Origin: Alkalihalophilus pseudofirmus
Lineage (GTDB): Bacteria; Bacillota; Bacilli; Bacillales; Bacillaceae_D
Length of the DNA stretch: 64,000 nucleotides
Reading direction: 5' to 3'
NCBI RefSeq assembly: GCF_029094545.1
Contig: NZ_CP117835.1
Span: 3,018,001 to 3,082,000 of the forward strand
This document shows, in pieces, positions 25,697-35,423 of this stretch (position 1 is its first letter; each line of letters begins with the position of its first letter). The notes beneath the pieces were generated by a model. The model saw only the letters and a program-made list of their open reading frames with translations. It ran no database searches and had not been told where the DNA came from. Both the position numbers and the translations under genes were made by a program.

Positions 25697-27382
25697 TCAA
25701 CATAGGTCTTTATACCTTAAATATTGTTCATATTCCTCTGTGGAAAGCGGCTTCGCATAATAATAGCCCTGAACAAGATCACAGCCTTGTTTTTGTAAGA
25801 AATCAAGCTGCTCTTTTGTCTCCACTCCTTCTGCAATAACCTTTAACTCCAGGGAACGGCCTAGATGAATGATCATTGATATAATGGCTTCTCCTTCTTT
25901 CCCCTTCCCGATCTTCTTGACAAATGACTGATCAATTTTCAATTCATGGACGGGCAGCTGCCCTACATACTGCAAAGAGCTGTATCCAGTCCCAAAATCA
26001 TCTAAACTGATCCTGACCCCAACTTTAATTAATTGGTTTAATATATCCAGCGTTCGATCTAAATCAACGGTTACACTTTCTGTAATCTCTAAATCCAAAT
26101 ATTCTGGAGGCAGTTTTGTTTCTTTTAAGATCTTTTCGATGGTATGAACAATATTGTGTTGGAGGAATTGTTTCAAAGAAAGATTGACTGACATCGGTAC
26201 TTTAGGGTAGCCTTCATTAATCCACTTAGCTTTCTGCCGGCATGCTTCTCTTAAAATCCATTCTCCAATTGGAATAATAAGACCGGTTTCTTCTGCAATC
26301 GAGATAAACTCACCAGGGCTAATCGTTCCTTCTATTGGGTGCTTCCATCTGACAAGCACCTCTTCACCACAAACATCCCCTGATTCTAAACAGAATTGTG
26401 GTTGATAATAGAGGTCAAATTCTCCTCGGTCAATTGCTTTCCTCAAATCATTCTCCACATGAAAATACCTTGAGAACTCTTGATACACATCGCGATTATA
26501 AACTTCCAGCCGATCCGACCCCTTAGCCTTAGCACGGTACATGGCAGCATCCGCTGAAGTAAGCAAAGCTTCTGCATCGATTCCATTTTCAGGAGACAAT
26601 GCAATCCCTACACTGCCTGTTAAGGTAAATTCAAATCCATCCATAATCAGAGGTTCACGAATAATCGTTAAGAGATCTTCTGTTAATGAAACAGGCTCTT
26701 CTTTTTCCTTCACATCTGTCATTACTACCACAAATTCATCTCCCCCAAGACGAGCGATCATAGATTTCTCAGGGAGATGAGCTTGCAAGCGTTCAGCAAT
26801 ATGTTTGAGTACCCGGTCTCCAAATAGATGACCAAGCGTATCATTAACATATTTAAAACGATCTAGATCGATAAACAGAACGGCTAGTTTCTCCTTGCTT
26901 CCAGCAGCATGAAGTAATTTATTTTCTAGATAGTTCATAAAACAGCGTCTATTCGGAAGGTTCGTCAATGGGTCTTCGTTTGCGAGACGATAGACTTCAT
27001 CTTGTTGTTCGCTGCACTCAGCTGCTGATTTTTTCATTCCGAGAACAACTGCCCCTGCCGCCTTATGCTCAATGATGGTTGGAATCCAGGTATATACATA
27101 AGAGTGAGTGTAATCAACACTACCAGCCTTCTCCGAGTGGGATACGTTCCCGCTCATCACCTCATCCCACGCCTTCTCATCATATATATCGGTCAGATGT
27201 TCAATTTTTTGATTGATAATTTCCTTACGTGTCCACTCATTCATATGTAGCCCTGCTTCATTTACCCTCACACATTCACCTGCTGCATTAATCACCAGCA
27301 GCAGATAGGGGCTGTGTTCAAATAAAGACATATATTCTTTTTCTAAATCGGAGAACCCGGCTTGTGTTTCATCGAATTTCAT
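25697..27382 (-). CDS. PAS-GGDEF-EAL cyclic-di-GMP enzyme
   Basis: Protein of 561 residues with an N-terminal PAS domain (about 15-130), a GGDEF diguanylate cyclase domain (about 135-295; motif LGGDEF, so it may be active) and a C-terminal EAL domain (about 305-555; EVL in place of EAL, with ITESVT, DDFGTG, KIDQSF, AEGVE and QGYYYAKP). It has no membrane segments, so it is cytosolic. It can make or break c-di-GMP; the net direction is not predictable. ATG 27382 is preferred; an ATG at 27418 lies only a few bases after the likely promoter. It lies upstream of the cheAWY cluster but is separated from it by about 245 bp. Confidence 0.88.
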   Translation of the reverse strand: MKFDETQAGFSDLEKEYMSLFEHSPYLLLVINAAGECVRVNEAGLHMNEWTRKEIINQKIEHLTDIYDEKAWDEVMSGNVSHSEKAGSVDYTHSYVYTWIPTIIEHKAAGAVVLGMKKSAAECSEQQDEVYRLANEDPLTNLPNRRCFMNYLENKLLHAAGSKEKLAVLFIDLDRFKYVNDTLGHLFGDRVLKHIAERLQAHLPEKSMIARLGGDEFVVVMTDVKEKEEPVSLTEDLLTIIREPLIMDGFEFTLTGSVGIALSPENGIDAEALLTSADAAMYRAKAKGSDRLEVYNRDVYQEFSRYFHVENDLRKAIDRGEFDLYYQPQFCLESGDVCGEEVLVRWKHPIEGTISPGEFISIAEETGLIIPIGEWILREACRQKAKWINEGYPKVPMSVNLSLKQFLQHNIVHTIEKILKETKLPPEYLDLEITESVTVDLDRTLDILNQLIKVGVRISLDDFGTGYSSLQYVGQLPVHELKIDQSFVKKIGKGKEGEAIISMIIHLGRSLELKVIAEGVETKEQLDFLQKQGCDLVQGYYYAKPLSTEEYEQYLRYKDLC

Positions 27383-27432
27383 CGCGTTATCCACTCTTTC
27401 CTTAGAAATCTTTTCCATTCATTATATACTTC

Positions 27433-27441
27433 ATTATACCA
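27433..27441 (-). promoter_or_regulatory. Extended -10 promoter of the PAS-GGDEF-EAL gene
   Basis: Minus strand TGGTATAAT, an extended -10 element without a clear -35, about 50 bases upstream of the chosen ATG. Confidence 0.5.
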
Positions 27442-27454
27442 TGATCAGAACTCA

Positions 27455-27483
27455 CTAAAAAAAGCCAACCAACAGGTCAGCTT
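27455..27483 (-). terminator. Terminator of the HAD hydrolase gene
   Basis: AAGCTGACC pairs with GGTTGGCTT (two G-U pairs), then TTTTTTT; it starts at the stop codon. Confidence 0.75.
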
Positions 27484-28298
27484 CAGTGAAAACAATCGAC
27501 AACAGATGAGATGACTTTTACATTCTTATGAAAAGAAGGGGGCGCATCCGGGTGTATGTACAAGCCATCCATGCCTAGTAAAACAGCGGGAGCCACATCA
27601 TTGATGTAATTATCACCGATTGATACCGTGCGATTTGGTTCAACCTGATAATCGGCAAGCAGCTTCGTAAACAACCGGCTCGTCTCAACTGGCTTTTTAG
27701 CCGACGGAATCACTTCTTTGAACATATCTGTTAATTGCAGTTCATGTAATAGACGATTGACGTCATCGATATCGCTATTTGTCACAAGAACGACCGAGGT
27801 TGTAGCGGCAAGTCTTTCAAGTGATTCTTTTAACCCCGGCAGCGGATCGAGAGTGAAGGCATCAGTCACCATAAATTCTTTTGTTGCTACATAACTTGAA
27901 TAACAATCTTCTACTCCGTAATGCTTCGCACATACAAAAGGAAGCCACCAGCCATCTCCTATCGCAATCATCGACTCAAAATCAAAATTAAGGTTTTCTT
28001 GATAAAGATCCCGTGTTTCTTGTTCTGATAAAAGAGAGCCATCCCATCTCAAGGCCTCCGTCACAAGGAGAGTCATAGGGTCGATTGTTAAAACAAGATC
28101 CTTCTCTACATCATAGGCTTTCCCAATCGTAACGGGGTGCTCCCCTTCTTTCATCTTCTCGTAATCAGAAGCAAACTCTTTTTGCTGATCCTCTTTTACT
28201 TTTTGTTTTAAGTGATTTGCATAATACTCAAAATGCTCCCCACCCTCATATAACGTTCCGTCTAAATCAAAAATAATCAAATCATACCGTTCTAGCAC
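27483..28298 (-). CDS. HAD-superfamily hydrolase
   Basis: Soluble phosphohydrolase of 271 residues. Motif I is DLDGTLYEGG near the N-terminus, motif II is VVLVTNSD, motif III the lysines of SAKKPVE, and motif IV SIGDNYINDV, so all catalytic elements are present. The substrate is unknown; relatives act on sugar phosphates or nucleotides. The start is GTG 28298, 7 bases after AGGAG; the ATG at 28304 is only one base from the AGGAG. A Pho-box-like array in the upstream region is oriented toward this gene, so it may be induced by phosphate starvation. It diverges from the phn transporter. Confidence 0.75.
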   Translation of the reverse strand: MLERYDLIIFDLDGTLYEGGEHFEYYANHLKQKVKEDQQKEFASDYEKMKEGEHPVTIGKAYDVEKDLVLTIDPMTLLVTEALRWDGSLLSEQETRDLYQENLNFDFESMIAIGDGWWLPFVCAKHYGVEDCYSSYVATKEFMVTDAFTLDPLPGLKESLERLAATTSVVLVTNSDIDDVNRLLHELQLTDMFKEVIPSAKKPVETSRLFTKLLADYQVEPNRTVSIGDNYINDVAPAVLLGMDGLYIHPDAPPSFHKNVKVISSVVDCFH

Positions 28299-28404
28299 AG
28301 ACATTCTCCTTTCAAAAAAATTAAACACATATAGTCATCGTAACATTAATCACACGCTGTTCTTTTACAGTTTTCTACAAAAAACTTAAAGATATTGTTA
28401 AAGA

Positions 28405-28440
28405 TGTAAATTTGTAAAGCGATTATAAACAATGTGTAAA
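28405..28440 (-). promoter_or_regulatory. Candidate PhoP box between the HAD gene and phnD
   Basis: On the minus strand TTTACA, TTTATA and TTTACA are spaced exactly 11 bp apart (plus-strand sites at 28413, 28424 and 28435), with a further TTTACA next to them. This is the TT(A/T/C)A(C/T)A-N5 pattern of PhoP sites. It faces the HAD gene; it may also act on phnD. Confidence 0.5.
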
Positions 28441-28529
28441 AATACGGCACAATGTGTAGATTTGTCATTGTCTATCCTCCATAATCACAGCTGTAAGACA
28501 AACAAATACATACGAGGTGGGGAAAAGAA

Positions 28530-29498
28530 ATGAAAAAAGTGATGACTGCTTTACTTATGATGCTGCTCGCATTAATGCTCGCTGCTTGTGGGGAGAGTAA
28601 TGAGGAAACAACAGCAACCCAAGATCCAGAGCCACAAGAGGAAGATACAGAAGTTGAAGAGGATGCAGGAGCTGCTGAAGGCCTGCCTGATGAACTGATT
28701 ATGGGCTTTGTACCATCACAAGATTCAGACAAGATTGCTGACACAGTAGCACCGCTAGCTGATCGTCTTTCTGAGGAATTAGGAATCCCAGTATCGGGAC
28801 AAGTAATGACGAACTATACAGCATTAGTTGAAGCAATGGGAAATGATCGTGTTCATATCGGCTTTATCCCAGCTTTCGGTTATGTTCTTGCAACCGAGCG
28901 TTATGACAACGTTGAAGCTATTCTAAAATCTGTTCGCCACGGTTCTTCTACATACCGAGCACAATATACTGTTCGTGCAGATTCTGGCATCGAATCAATC
29001 GAAGATCTTGAAGGCAAAGTATGGGCCTTCCCAGATAACGTTTCAACAAGCGGCTACTTATTCCCTGCTGCTCAGTTAATGGATGAGTATGGTGTAGAAG
29101 CTGTAGAAGATTATTTCAGCGATTTAATCCAAGCTGGTTCACATGACAATGCCATGATTATGGTTCTTGAAGGCGATGCTGATGTTGCCACTACATTTGA
29201 AGATGCACGTACAGCGATTGAGGGCGATTATCCTGAAGCAATGGATGAGTTAGTGCAGCTTGATTTCACAGCTGATATTCCTAATGACACGATCAGCGCT
29301 AACACAAACATGCCGGCTGACTTTATCGAGCAGATTCGTGCCGCTTTCTTATCTTTCAATGACGACGAAGAAATGCTTACGATTATGGATGAAGTTTATA
29401 ACTGGACAGGCATTGATGAAGCAGCTGACAGCGACTACGATGTGGTCCGCAGCACCTATGAAAAGTTCAAAGATGATGGAGCAATTTCTTTAGATTAA
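28530..29498 (+). CDS. phnD: Phosphonate/phosphate-type ABC transporter substrate-binding lipoprotein PhnD
   Basis: Lipoprotein of 322 residues. A signal peptide ends at LALMLAACGE (lipobox cysteine about residue 20), followed by an acidic linker (Glu/Asp/Thr rich, 22-50) and a PhnD/phosphonate-binding domain (LIMGFVPSQDSDKI... VHIGFIPAFGYVLA... STSGYLFPA). It captures phosphonates, phosphite or phosphate outside the cell and hands them to PhnE. It is first in phnD-phnC-phnE-phnE. GAGGTGGGG lies 7 bases before the ATG. No C-P lyase genes are in the window, so the ligand is open. Confidence 0.88.
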   Translation: MKKVMTALLMMLLALMLAACGESNEETTATQDPEPQEEDTEVEEDAGAAEGLPDELIMGFVPSQDSDKIADTVAPLADRLSEELGIPVSGQVMTNYTALVEAMGNDRVHIGFIPAFGYVLATERYDNVEAILKSVRHGSSTYRAQYTVRADSGIESIEDLEGKVWAFPDNVSTSGYLFPAAQLMDEYGVEAVEDYFSDLIQAGSHDNAMIMVLEGDADVATTFEDARTAIEGDYPEAMDELVQLDFTADIPNDTISANTNMPADFIEQIRAAFLSFNDDEEMLTIMDEVYNWTGIDEAADSDYDVVRSTYEKFKDDGAISLD

Positions 29499-29531
29499 CA
29501 AGGTTCACAAATAACCTTTAACATGACGAAG

Positions 29532-29562
29532 GGGGAGGAATGATTCTCCTCCTTTTTATTTG
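29532..29562 (+). terminator. Possible attenuator between phnD and phnC
   Basis: GGGGGAGGAA / TTCTCCTCC imperfect hairpin followed by TTTTTA. It would lower transcription of the downstream genes relative to the binding protein. Confidence 0.45.
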
Positions 29563-29591
29563 CCAGGCTTACATCAGGAAGGGGTACTATC

Positions 29592-30368
29592 ATGATTGAA
29601 TTTAAACAGACATCTCTTGTTTATCCAAATGGTACACAAGGCTTAAAAAATATTAATCTCAAAATCAATGAAGGAGAGTTTGTCGTCATTGTTGGATTAT
29701 CCGGTGCGGGAAAATCGACTCTCATCCGCAGTATGAACCGCCTTGTTACACCAACTGAGGGGGAGCTGCTTATAGATGATGAAAATATTCTTTCATTTAA
29801 TCAGAGAAAGCTTCGTGAACTTCGCACAAAAGTAGGGATGATCTTTCAAAACTACAATCTCGTCAAACGATCAACGGTGATGAAAAATGTCATTTCAGGC
29901 CGCCTCGGTCATACGGGAACTCTCAAAAGTTTATTAAGCCTTTATTCTCAAGAAGATCTTGCGCTCGCTCATCGCAGCCTAAAACGTGTGAATATCGCTG
30001 AAAAAATGCACCAGCGCGCCGATCAACTTAGCGGCGGCCAGCAGCAGCGCGTAGCGATCGCCAGGGTTCTTACGCAGCAGCCAAAAATCATTCTCGCCGA
30101 CGAACCGGTAGCTAGTCTTGATCCCCCGACATCGCATCAGGTAATGACGTATCTTAGAAAAGTAAACCAAGAAGACAAGATTACAACGATCGTTAATTTA
30201 CATTTTATAGATATGGCGATGGAGTATGCTGACCGCATTATCGGGATGCGTGCTGGTGAAGTTGTGTTTGATGGGCCTGCGAGTGAAGTAACGGAAGAAA
30301 CTTTTGAAGAGATATATGGACGAAAGATCAGAGAGGATGACCTTGTAGGAGGTCAAGATGATGAGTAA
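29592..30368 (+). CDS. phnC: Phosphonate ABC transporter ATP-binding protein PhnC
   Basis: ATPase of 258 residues. Walker [10 protein letters not shown] (about 36-44), Q-loop FQNYNLV, signature LSGGQQQR, Walker [12 protein letters not shown] and an H-loop histidine (NLHFIDMA) are all present. It drives import through the two PhnE permeases. It lies 93 bases after phnD, behind a possible attenuator, and overlaps phnE. GAAGGGG lies about 8 bases before the ATG. Confidence 0.93.
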   Translation: MIEFKQTSLVYPNGTQGLKNINLKINEGEFVVIVGLSGAGKSTLIRSMNRLVTPTEGELLIDDENILSFNQRKLRELRTKVGMIFQNYNLVKRSTVMKNVISGRLGHTGTLKSLLSLYSQEDLALAHRSLKRVNIAEKMHQRADQLSGGQQQRVAIARVLTQQPKIILADEPVASLDPPTSHQVMTYLRKVNQEDKITTIVNLHFIDMAMEYADRIIGMRAGEVVFDGPASEVTEETFEEIYGRKIREDDLVGGQDDE

Positions 30369-31176
30369 CGGAATAAATAATGAAACGAATAACAGAACAT
30401 CTATTGCGCTCTATTCTGTAAAAGTCAAACGTCAAATGTCGGTTATTCTCCTTGCTATTATTGGTTTATATATTTATACCTCAATTGCAACAGAATCATC
30501 TCTTATCGATTTTATTGACGGCTGGTCAGGATTTGAGCGAGTGGCAAAGGACCTCTTCCCTCCCAATTGGAGTTATGCTCCGCAAGTGTGGGAATACCTT
30601 GCTGAGACTATTCAAATGGCGATCATCGCAACCACTTTTGCAGCGCTCGCAAGCATTCCTATTTTTCTTTTATCTGCTGCCAACTTGTTTCCTAGTAAAT
30701 GGGTTCACCAGCCTGTCCGCTTTATCATGAATGTTTTGCGTACAATCCCGGATATTCTATTAGCAGTTATTTTTGTAGGGATTTTTGGTGTAGGGGTCTT
30801 CCCCGGAATTATGGCCCTTTTTATATTCTCATTAGGGATTTTAGCAAAGTTAATGTATGAAACGATTGAAGCTATAGACACCAATCCGCTTGAAGCCATT
30901 CGCGCATCAGGAGGGAACACGCTGCAAGTGATCTGGTATGCGGTCATGCCGCAAGTACTGCCTCAGTTTGTTTCATTTGGTTTGTATGTATTTGAAGTTA
31001 ATGTGAGGGCCTCTGTCGTTCTCGGATTTGTCGGGGCTGGCGGTGTGGGGCTGCTTCTTCAACAGCAAGTAAGCTTCTTCAATTACCCGCGTGTGATGAC
31101 GATTATTCTCATCATCTTTATTGCTGTTGTCATCATTGATTACATCAGTAATAAAATAAGGGAGAGACTTGTCTAA
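30361..31176 (+). CDS. phnE: Phosphonate ABC transporter permease PhnE (first copy)
   Basis: Permease of about 271 residues with five to six membrane segments and the EAA loop (IEAIDTNPLEAIRASGGNTLQVIWYAVMPQVLP). The BPD_transp_1 fold matches PhnE. It overlaps the end of phnC; GGAGG sits inside the phnC 3' end, and ATG 30361 (8 bases away) or the adjacent 30358 is the start. It forms the membrane channel with the second PhnE. Confidence 0.9.
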   Translation: MSNGINNETNNRTSIALYSVKVKRQMSVILLAIIGLYIYTSIATESSLIDFIDGWSGFERVAKDLFPPNWSYAPQVWEYLAETIQMAIIATTFAALASIPIFLLSAANLFPSKWVHQPVRFIMNVLRTIPDILLAVIFVGIFGVGVFPGIMALFIFSLGILAKLMYETIEAIDTNPLEAIRASGGNTLQVIWYAVMPQVLPQFVSFGLYVFEVNVRASVVLGFVGAGGVGLLLQQQVSFFNYPRVMTIILIIFIAVVIIDYISNKIRERLV

Positions 31177-31976
31177 TGGAACATAAGCTGACACTTAAGA
31201 AACAAAGAACGAAGAAACAATGGATTGGATTTAGTCTTATTACAGCAACAGTGATCGCTGTATATTTATGGACCTTTATAGGAATTGATATTAGATGGAC
31301 TCGGGTATTCAGCGAGCGTTCGATTGACAATTTCAGCCGGGTGATCCCCCAGCTGTTCTCACCCGATTGGTCCGCTTTTGGAAAAGTAATGGAGCTGATG
31401 TGGCAAACGCTGCAGATGGCCTATACCGGAACTCTGCTTGCAGCCATATTAGCCATTCCCTTTGGTTTTTTTGCTGCGAGTAATATGGTTAAAAACAAAC
31501 TATTAAATACCTTTTCAAAATGGCTGCTAGACGCCATTCGTGCCTTTCCGGAGCTGGTTCTTGCGTTAATGTTTGTTGCTGCAATCGGCCCCTCTCCTTT
31601 TGCAGGGGTTTTAGCGATTGCAATTGGTTCGATCGGAATGCTTGGCAAATTGTATTGTGAAGTCATTGAATCAATTGATATGAATGTAGTCGAAGCTCTT
31701 GAAGCTAATGGGGCAAATAAGCTTCAAGTCCTCTTCTACGGGATTATTCCGCAAATTATTCCTGAATTCTTATCGTATGCGATTTACCGATTTGAAATTG
31801 ATGTTCGTGCTTCGACGATTTTAGGTATTATTGGAGCCGGCGGTATTGGAACATTAATTACGATCGCTACACAAAATCGTAACTGGGACGAAGTTGGAAT
31901 GATTCTTGTCGTTATCGTTGTGGTCGTCACGATCATTGACTCGTTAAGTGCGATGATTAGAAAACGGATTGTATAG
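31176..31976 (+). CDS. phnE: Phosphonate ABC transporter permease PhnE (second copy)
   Basis: Second permease of 266 residues, homologous to the first. Its EAA loop reads IESIDMNVVEALEANGANKLQVLFYGIIPQIIP, and it has about six membrane segments. Its start overlaps the stop of the first copy (TAATG), so the two are translated together, as expected for a heterodimeric channel. It is the last gene of the operon and is followed by a terminator. Confidence 0.9.
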   Translation: MEHKLTLKKQRTKKQWIGFSLITATVIAVYLWTFIGIDIRWTRVFSERSIDNFSRVIPQLFSPDWSAFGKVMELMWQTLQMAYTGTLLAAILAIPFGFFAASNMVKNKLLNTFSKWLLDAIRAFPELVLALMFVAAIGPSPFAGVLAIAIGSIGMLGKLYCEVIESIDMNVVEALEANGANKLQVLFYGIIPQIIPEFLSYAIYRFEIDVRASTILGIIGAGGIGTLITIATQNRNWDEVGMILVVIVVVVTIIDSLSAMIRKRIV

Positions 31977-31978
31977 AA

Positions 31979-32011
31979 AAAGCGGACAAGCCAGCAGCTT
32001 GTCCGCTTTCC
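31979..32011. terminator. Bidirectional terminator between phnE and the AddA-like gene
   Basis: AAGCGGACAAGC / GCTTGTCCGCTT perfect stem with a 5-base loop. Confidence 0.9.
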
Positions 32012-32012
32012 G

Positions 32013-35000
32013 TTATAGTAAATAGTCTGTAAGATTTGCATTTGTTTTACGTAAATAAACCAATCTTTGAATCGCTTTTTTAATTGATACTTCTTTTTCT
32101 TTTTCTACATGAATGGTGTGCAGAGGTTTTTCTTTATCTCTTAACACATAGAGAGACATGGTAGAAATGGTGTGTCCTGTCTCCTGTTCATAAGCCATTT
32201 TGTAAAGGTATAACTGGACATCATATACTGCAAGCCACTCACTGCCTGACCGCTTAATTCGATTCGTTTTAAAATCAATAATATGCAAGCAGCCGTCTCT
32301 TTCGACGACTTTATCGATCTCTCCAATGACCTCAGCGCCGGCAATTTCTGTTGCAAATGACCATTCATTTTCAACAGGAGTACCGAGTTCCGTTTGCTGA
32401 GCTTCACTGTATGTTTCCATTAATTCAGTCACTTCTTGTTCATAGGATTCTTTAACAGAAGCTGTGTCATTAAGCTCATCCACATAGTTCATCGCTTCTG
32501 TGATTGCTTCTTGGGCTCCAAAGCCATGATCCCTTAGTTCACAAGCCCTGTGAACGAGCGTCCCAACAACTGCAGGGTCTACTTGCTGCTCTCTTTTTTC
32601 TTGATCGGCATCCGCATCACTTCTTAAGCGGCGAGACTCATTTACTCCTAAGACATACTTCTCATAGTATTCTTCAGGTTGATGAATAAACGTCATGATC
32701 TCAGACACTGACAGAGGATAGAGAACTTCTTTTTTCGCCGCTAGCTCCGTTCCCTTATACAAATGGTTCTCTGCATGATGCGGGAGCTGCTCAGAGATCT
32801 CATTTACGACCGTTATATAGTCTTCTAATGGCCCACAGTCTCTTGCCTCTTCAATAAGGTGAAGCCAGGATTTTTTTGCGCCATCCCCGTTCCCAATCAT
32901 AACTAAGTAATCTTTTGCACGTGTCGCTGCCACATAAAACAGTCGTTTGGACTCTTCTTCTGACTCAAGACCTGCCGCCTCCTTAACAAGTTCAAAGCCA
33001 GGGGTGACAAGCTTTTTAGGTCGGGCCTCAAGGTTATCTGTCTCTTCTTCTAAGCTCCAGACAATACCCAGCTTCGCATCAAACCGAACCGAACCCTTAT
33101 CTCCTTGTACAGAACGCTCTAATTGCGGCAGATACACAATGGGAAACTCCAATCCCTTTGAGGCATGGATCGTCATAATATTGACCGCGTCTCCCTCTGT
33201 GCGTTCCATTTCCGCTTCGCCCTCTTTATCATTTAAAGCCATTCTCTCATCAATAAAATGAATAATCTCCTCTAAGCTTCTTAAGTGTGATTGCTCAATC
33301 ATCTGAATTAATTTTTCTACATTTTTCACCTTTTGGAGGCCGTTTGATTGGATAAGCAAACTATGCACAAGCCCTGTTTCTTTGATCATCCTATCAAAGG
33401 TTTCACCAGGGGATCCTTTAATAGAGAATGGTACATAGTTCAGGAGCCATTCCTTCAGTTTAAGGGCAGAATCCAAAATTTGTTGAGCGGGCAGATCACT
33501 TGAATCAGCTAGACCCGTTTGAGGCATTGATTCAGATAGTTGATACAGATAATCTGCAAAGCTTTGTGTCGCTTCTTTTTGTTTTGCAATCGTGACAAAA
33601 TCATTCATCGTAAGGCCAATAAGCGGGCTTCTTAATAGAGATAATACATACACATCTTCAAACGGCCTGTTCATCCATCGCAACAGGGTAATGAAATCAA
33701 TGATTTCCTGCCGCTCATAAAATCCAATACCACCATACACTGTATAGGGAATGTTTTGCTTACTAAACGCACGCTCGAGCTTTAATAAATCTGTACGAGC
33801 GGGTATAAGGACCGCCATGTCTTTGAATGCTGGTGCTTGCCAGCTCTCCCCTTTAAAGACATGCGGCTGTTGTGATGCGATCATTTCATTGATCCGGTGA
33901 GCGAGCGCTTCGTACGGGTCCGCTTCCTCTTCTGTTTCTTCCTTGTTAAAAAGCAGTAATTCCATTTGCTTTTGATCAGGTTGTTCTGCCTCTCTATTGG
34001 CACTTAGAGCTGCATAACGGGTTTGGTAGTTTTCTGTAATGTGATCAGTCATTGCACATTGGAATAAGGCATTCACTCCATCAATAATCGGTTTACACGT
34101 TCGATAATTGATATTCATTTCAATGGCTTCGGCATTTTCTTGTTCGACAGCATCTTGTTCAAGCTCATTCATCAATCTTACATTCGCCCCGCGGAAACGA
34201 TAGATCGATTGTTTCGTGTCACCGACAATGAAGCGGTAGGAAGGATTAATCCGCTCAAGCATCTCAAGCTGCAGACGGTTCGTATCTTGGAATTCATCTA
34301 CAAGCATATGGCGAAACTGCTTTTGACAAGCCTCTTGTATCTCCTTATTTTCTAGGAGCGATACCGCCTTTTGCTGGAGATCACTAAAATCCACTACTCC
34401 CCTAAGCTCCTTTTCTCTCTTATAAGCAAGATGAAAGTCGCGCAGTAAATCAATAAAACGCCCTAAAAGCAAGCTGGTGGTTTCATCTATCTCCACTTCT
34501 CCACCAACCGCCTTCCAGTCATCCTTTAATGGCTTCCAGTGCTCTTCAAACAGCTGAAATAGGGCTGGGATCGCTTCTTTCCACTTTTTATCAGTACGTT
34601 TAGGCATTACTCCGATCAGCCAATCCATATACTCATTCGGACCAGACGGGGAAGGCGGCGATAAAAAAGCTTCTTGAAGTCTCTCAACATGTCCGGCTTG
34701 AGCTTTAGTTAACCCTTCTGCCGGTGGAAATTGAGGGATCAGATCAAGTGCAGCCTTATGGAAAGCTTCAACTGTCTTTATTTGCTTTTCTTTCACGGCT
34801 TCCACTTGAGAATGAAGCATGTCGTCCGCTTGCAATTGAAGTACAGCATCTTCTCCTATCACGAGCTCTGATATAGAAGCATGAATGTCTTCCATCGTAG
34901 AGATAAATTGATCTTTGCTCATATAAGAAAAAAACTCTTTCGCTGAAGCTGTAAATTCAACATCCTGCAGATGCTTTTTTAAGACATCTCTTTTTAACTG

Positions 35001-35420
35001 CTTTGCTTCCACCTCATCAATAATTCGTATTTTAGGGGGGAGCTTTGCGGCCATCGCATACTGACCTAGCAGCTGCTGACAAAAGCTATGAAAAGTGGAG
35101 ATATGAGCTCTTTCCACTAGTTCTTTTTGTTCCCTCCAAAACGCTGCCTCTGCTTCCGTCTGTGCTAAAGCCTCTTTCTCACTAATACGTTTGCGAACTC
35201 GATCCTTCATTTCGCGAGCTGCTTTTTCAGTAAAGGTAATCGCTGCAACTTCTTCGATCGTAGCGGCTATACATGAGGAAGGCTCATGAAATGCTTTTTC
35301 GAGCAAGTACATGATCCGCTCTGTTAATACGCGCGTCTTACCAGAACCTGCCCCTGCAGCGATGACCACAAGAGATTGCTCATTGGTGATGGCGGATGTT
35401 TGTGCTTTATTAAATTCCAT
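32013..35420 (-). CDS. UvrD/Rep helicase-nuclease, AddA-like
   Basis: Protein of 1135 residues combining a superfamily 1A helicase with a C-terminal RecB-type nuclease. Walker A GAGSGKT is at 23-29, followed by ITFTEKAAREMK, the Walker B region LVDEFQDTN, VGDTKQSIYRFRGA, MTIHASKGLEFPIVY and VAATRAKDYL. The nuclease shows GTLVHRACELRD and IIDFKTNRI. It resembles AddA, but shorter than the usual about 1230 residues and divergent in sequence. It pairs with the AddB-like gene just upstream (3 bases between) and probably processes DNA double-strand ends. AAGGAGGGG lies 9 bases before the ATG. It may be a second AddAB-like complex. Confidence 0.85.
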   Translation of the reverse strand: MEFNKAQTSAITNEQSLVVIAAGAGSGKTRVLTERIMYLLEKAFHEPSSCIAATIEEVAAITFTEKAAREMKDRVRKRISEKEALAQTEAEAAFWREQKELVERAHISTFHSFCQQLLGQYAMAAKLPPKIRIIDEVEAKQLKRDVLKKHLQDVEFTASAKEFFSYMSKDQFISTMEDIHASISELVIGEDAVLQLQADDMLHSQVEAVKEKQIKTVEAFHKAALDLIPQFPPAEGLTKAQAGHVERLQEAFLSPPSPSGPNEYMDWLIGVMPKRTDKKWKEAIPALFQLFEEHWKPLKDDWKAVGGEVEIDETTSLLLGRFIDLLRDFHLAYKREKELRGVVDFSDLQQKAVSLLENKEIQEACQKQFRHMLVDEFQDTNRLQLEMLERINPSYRFIVGDTKQSIYRFRGANVRLMNELEQDAVEQENAEAIEMNINYRTCKPIIDGVNALFQCAMTDHITENYQTRYAALSANREAEQPDQKQMELLLFNKEETEEEADPYEALAHRINEMIASQQPHVFKGESWQAPAFKDMAVLIPARTDLLKLERAFSKQNIPYTVYGGIGFYERQEIIDFITLLRWMNRPFEDVYVLSLLRSPLIGLTMNDFVTIAKQKEATQSFADYLYQLSESMPQTGLADSSDLPAQQILDSALKLKEWLLNYVPFSIKGSPGETFDRMIKETGLVHSLLIQSNGLQKVKNVEKLIQMIEQSHLRSLEEIIHFIDERMALNDKEGEAEMERTEGDAVNIMTIHASKGLEFPIVYLPQLERSVQGDKGSVRFDAKLGIVWSLEEETDNLEARPKKLVTPGFELVKEAAGLESEEESKRLFYVAATRAKDYLVMIGNGDGAKKSWLHLIEEARDCGPLEDYITVVNEISEQLPHHAENHLYKGTELAAKKEVLYPLSVSEIMTFIHQPEEYYEKYVLGVNESRRLRSDADADQEKREQQVDPAVVGTLVHRACELRDHGFGAQEAITEAMNYVDELNDTASVKESYEQEVTELMETYSEAQQTELGTPVENEWSFATEIAGAEVIGEIDKVVERDGCLHIIDFKTNRIKRSGSEWLAVYDVQLYLYKMAYEQETGHTISTMSLYVLRDKEKPLHTIHVEKEKEVSIKKAIQRLVYLRKTNANLTDYLL

Positions 35421-35423
35421 TTA

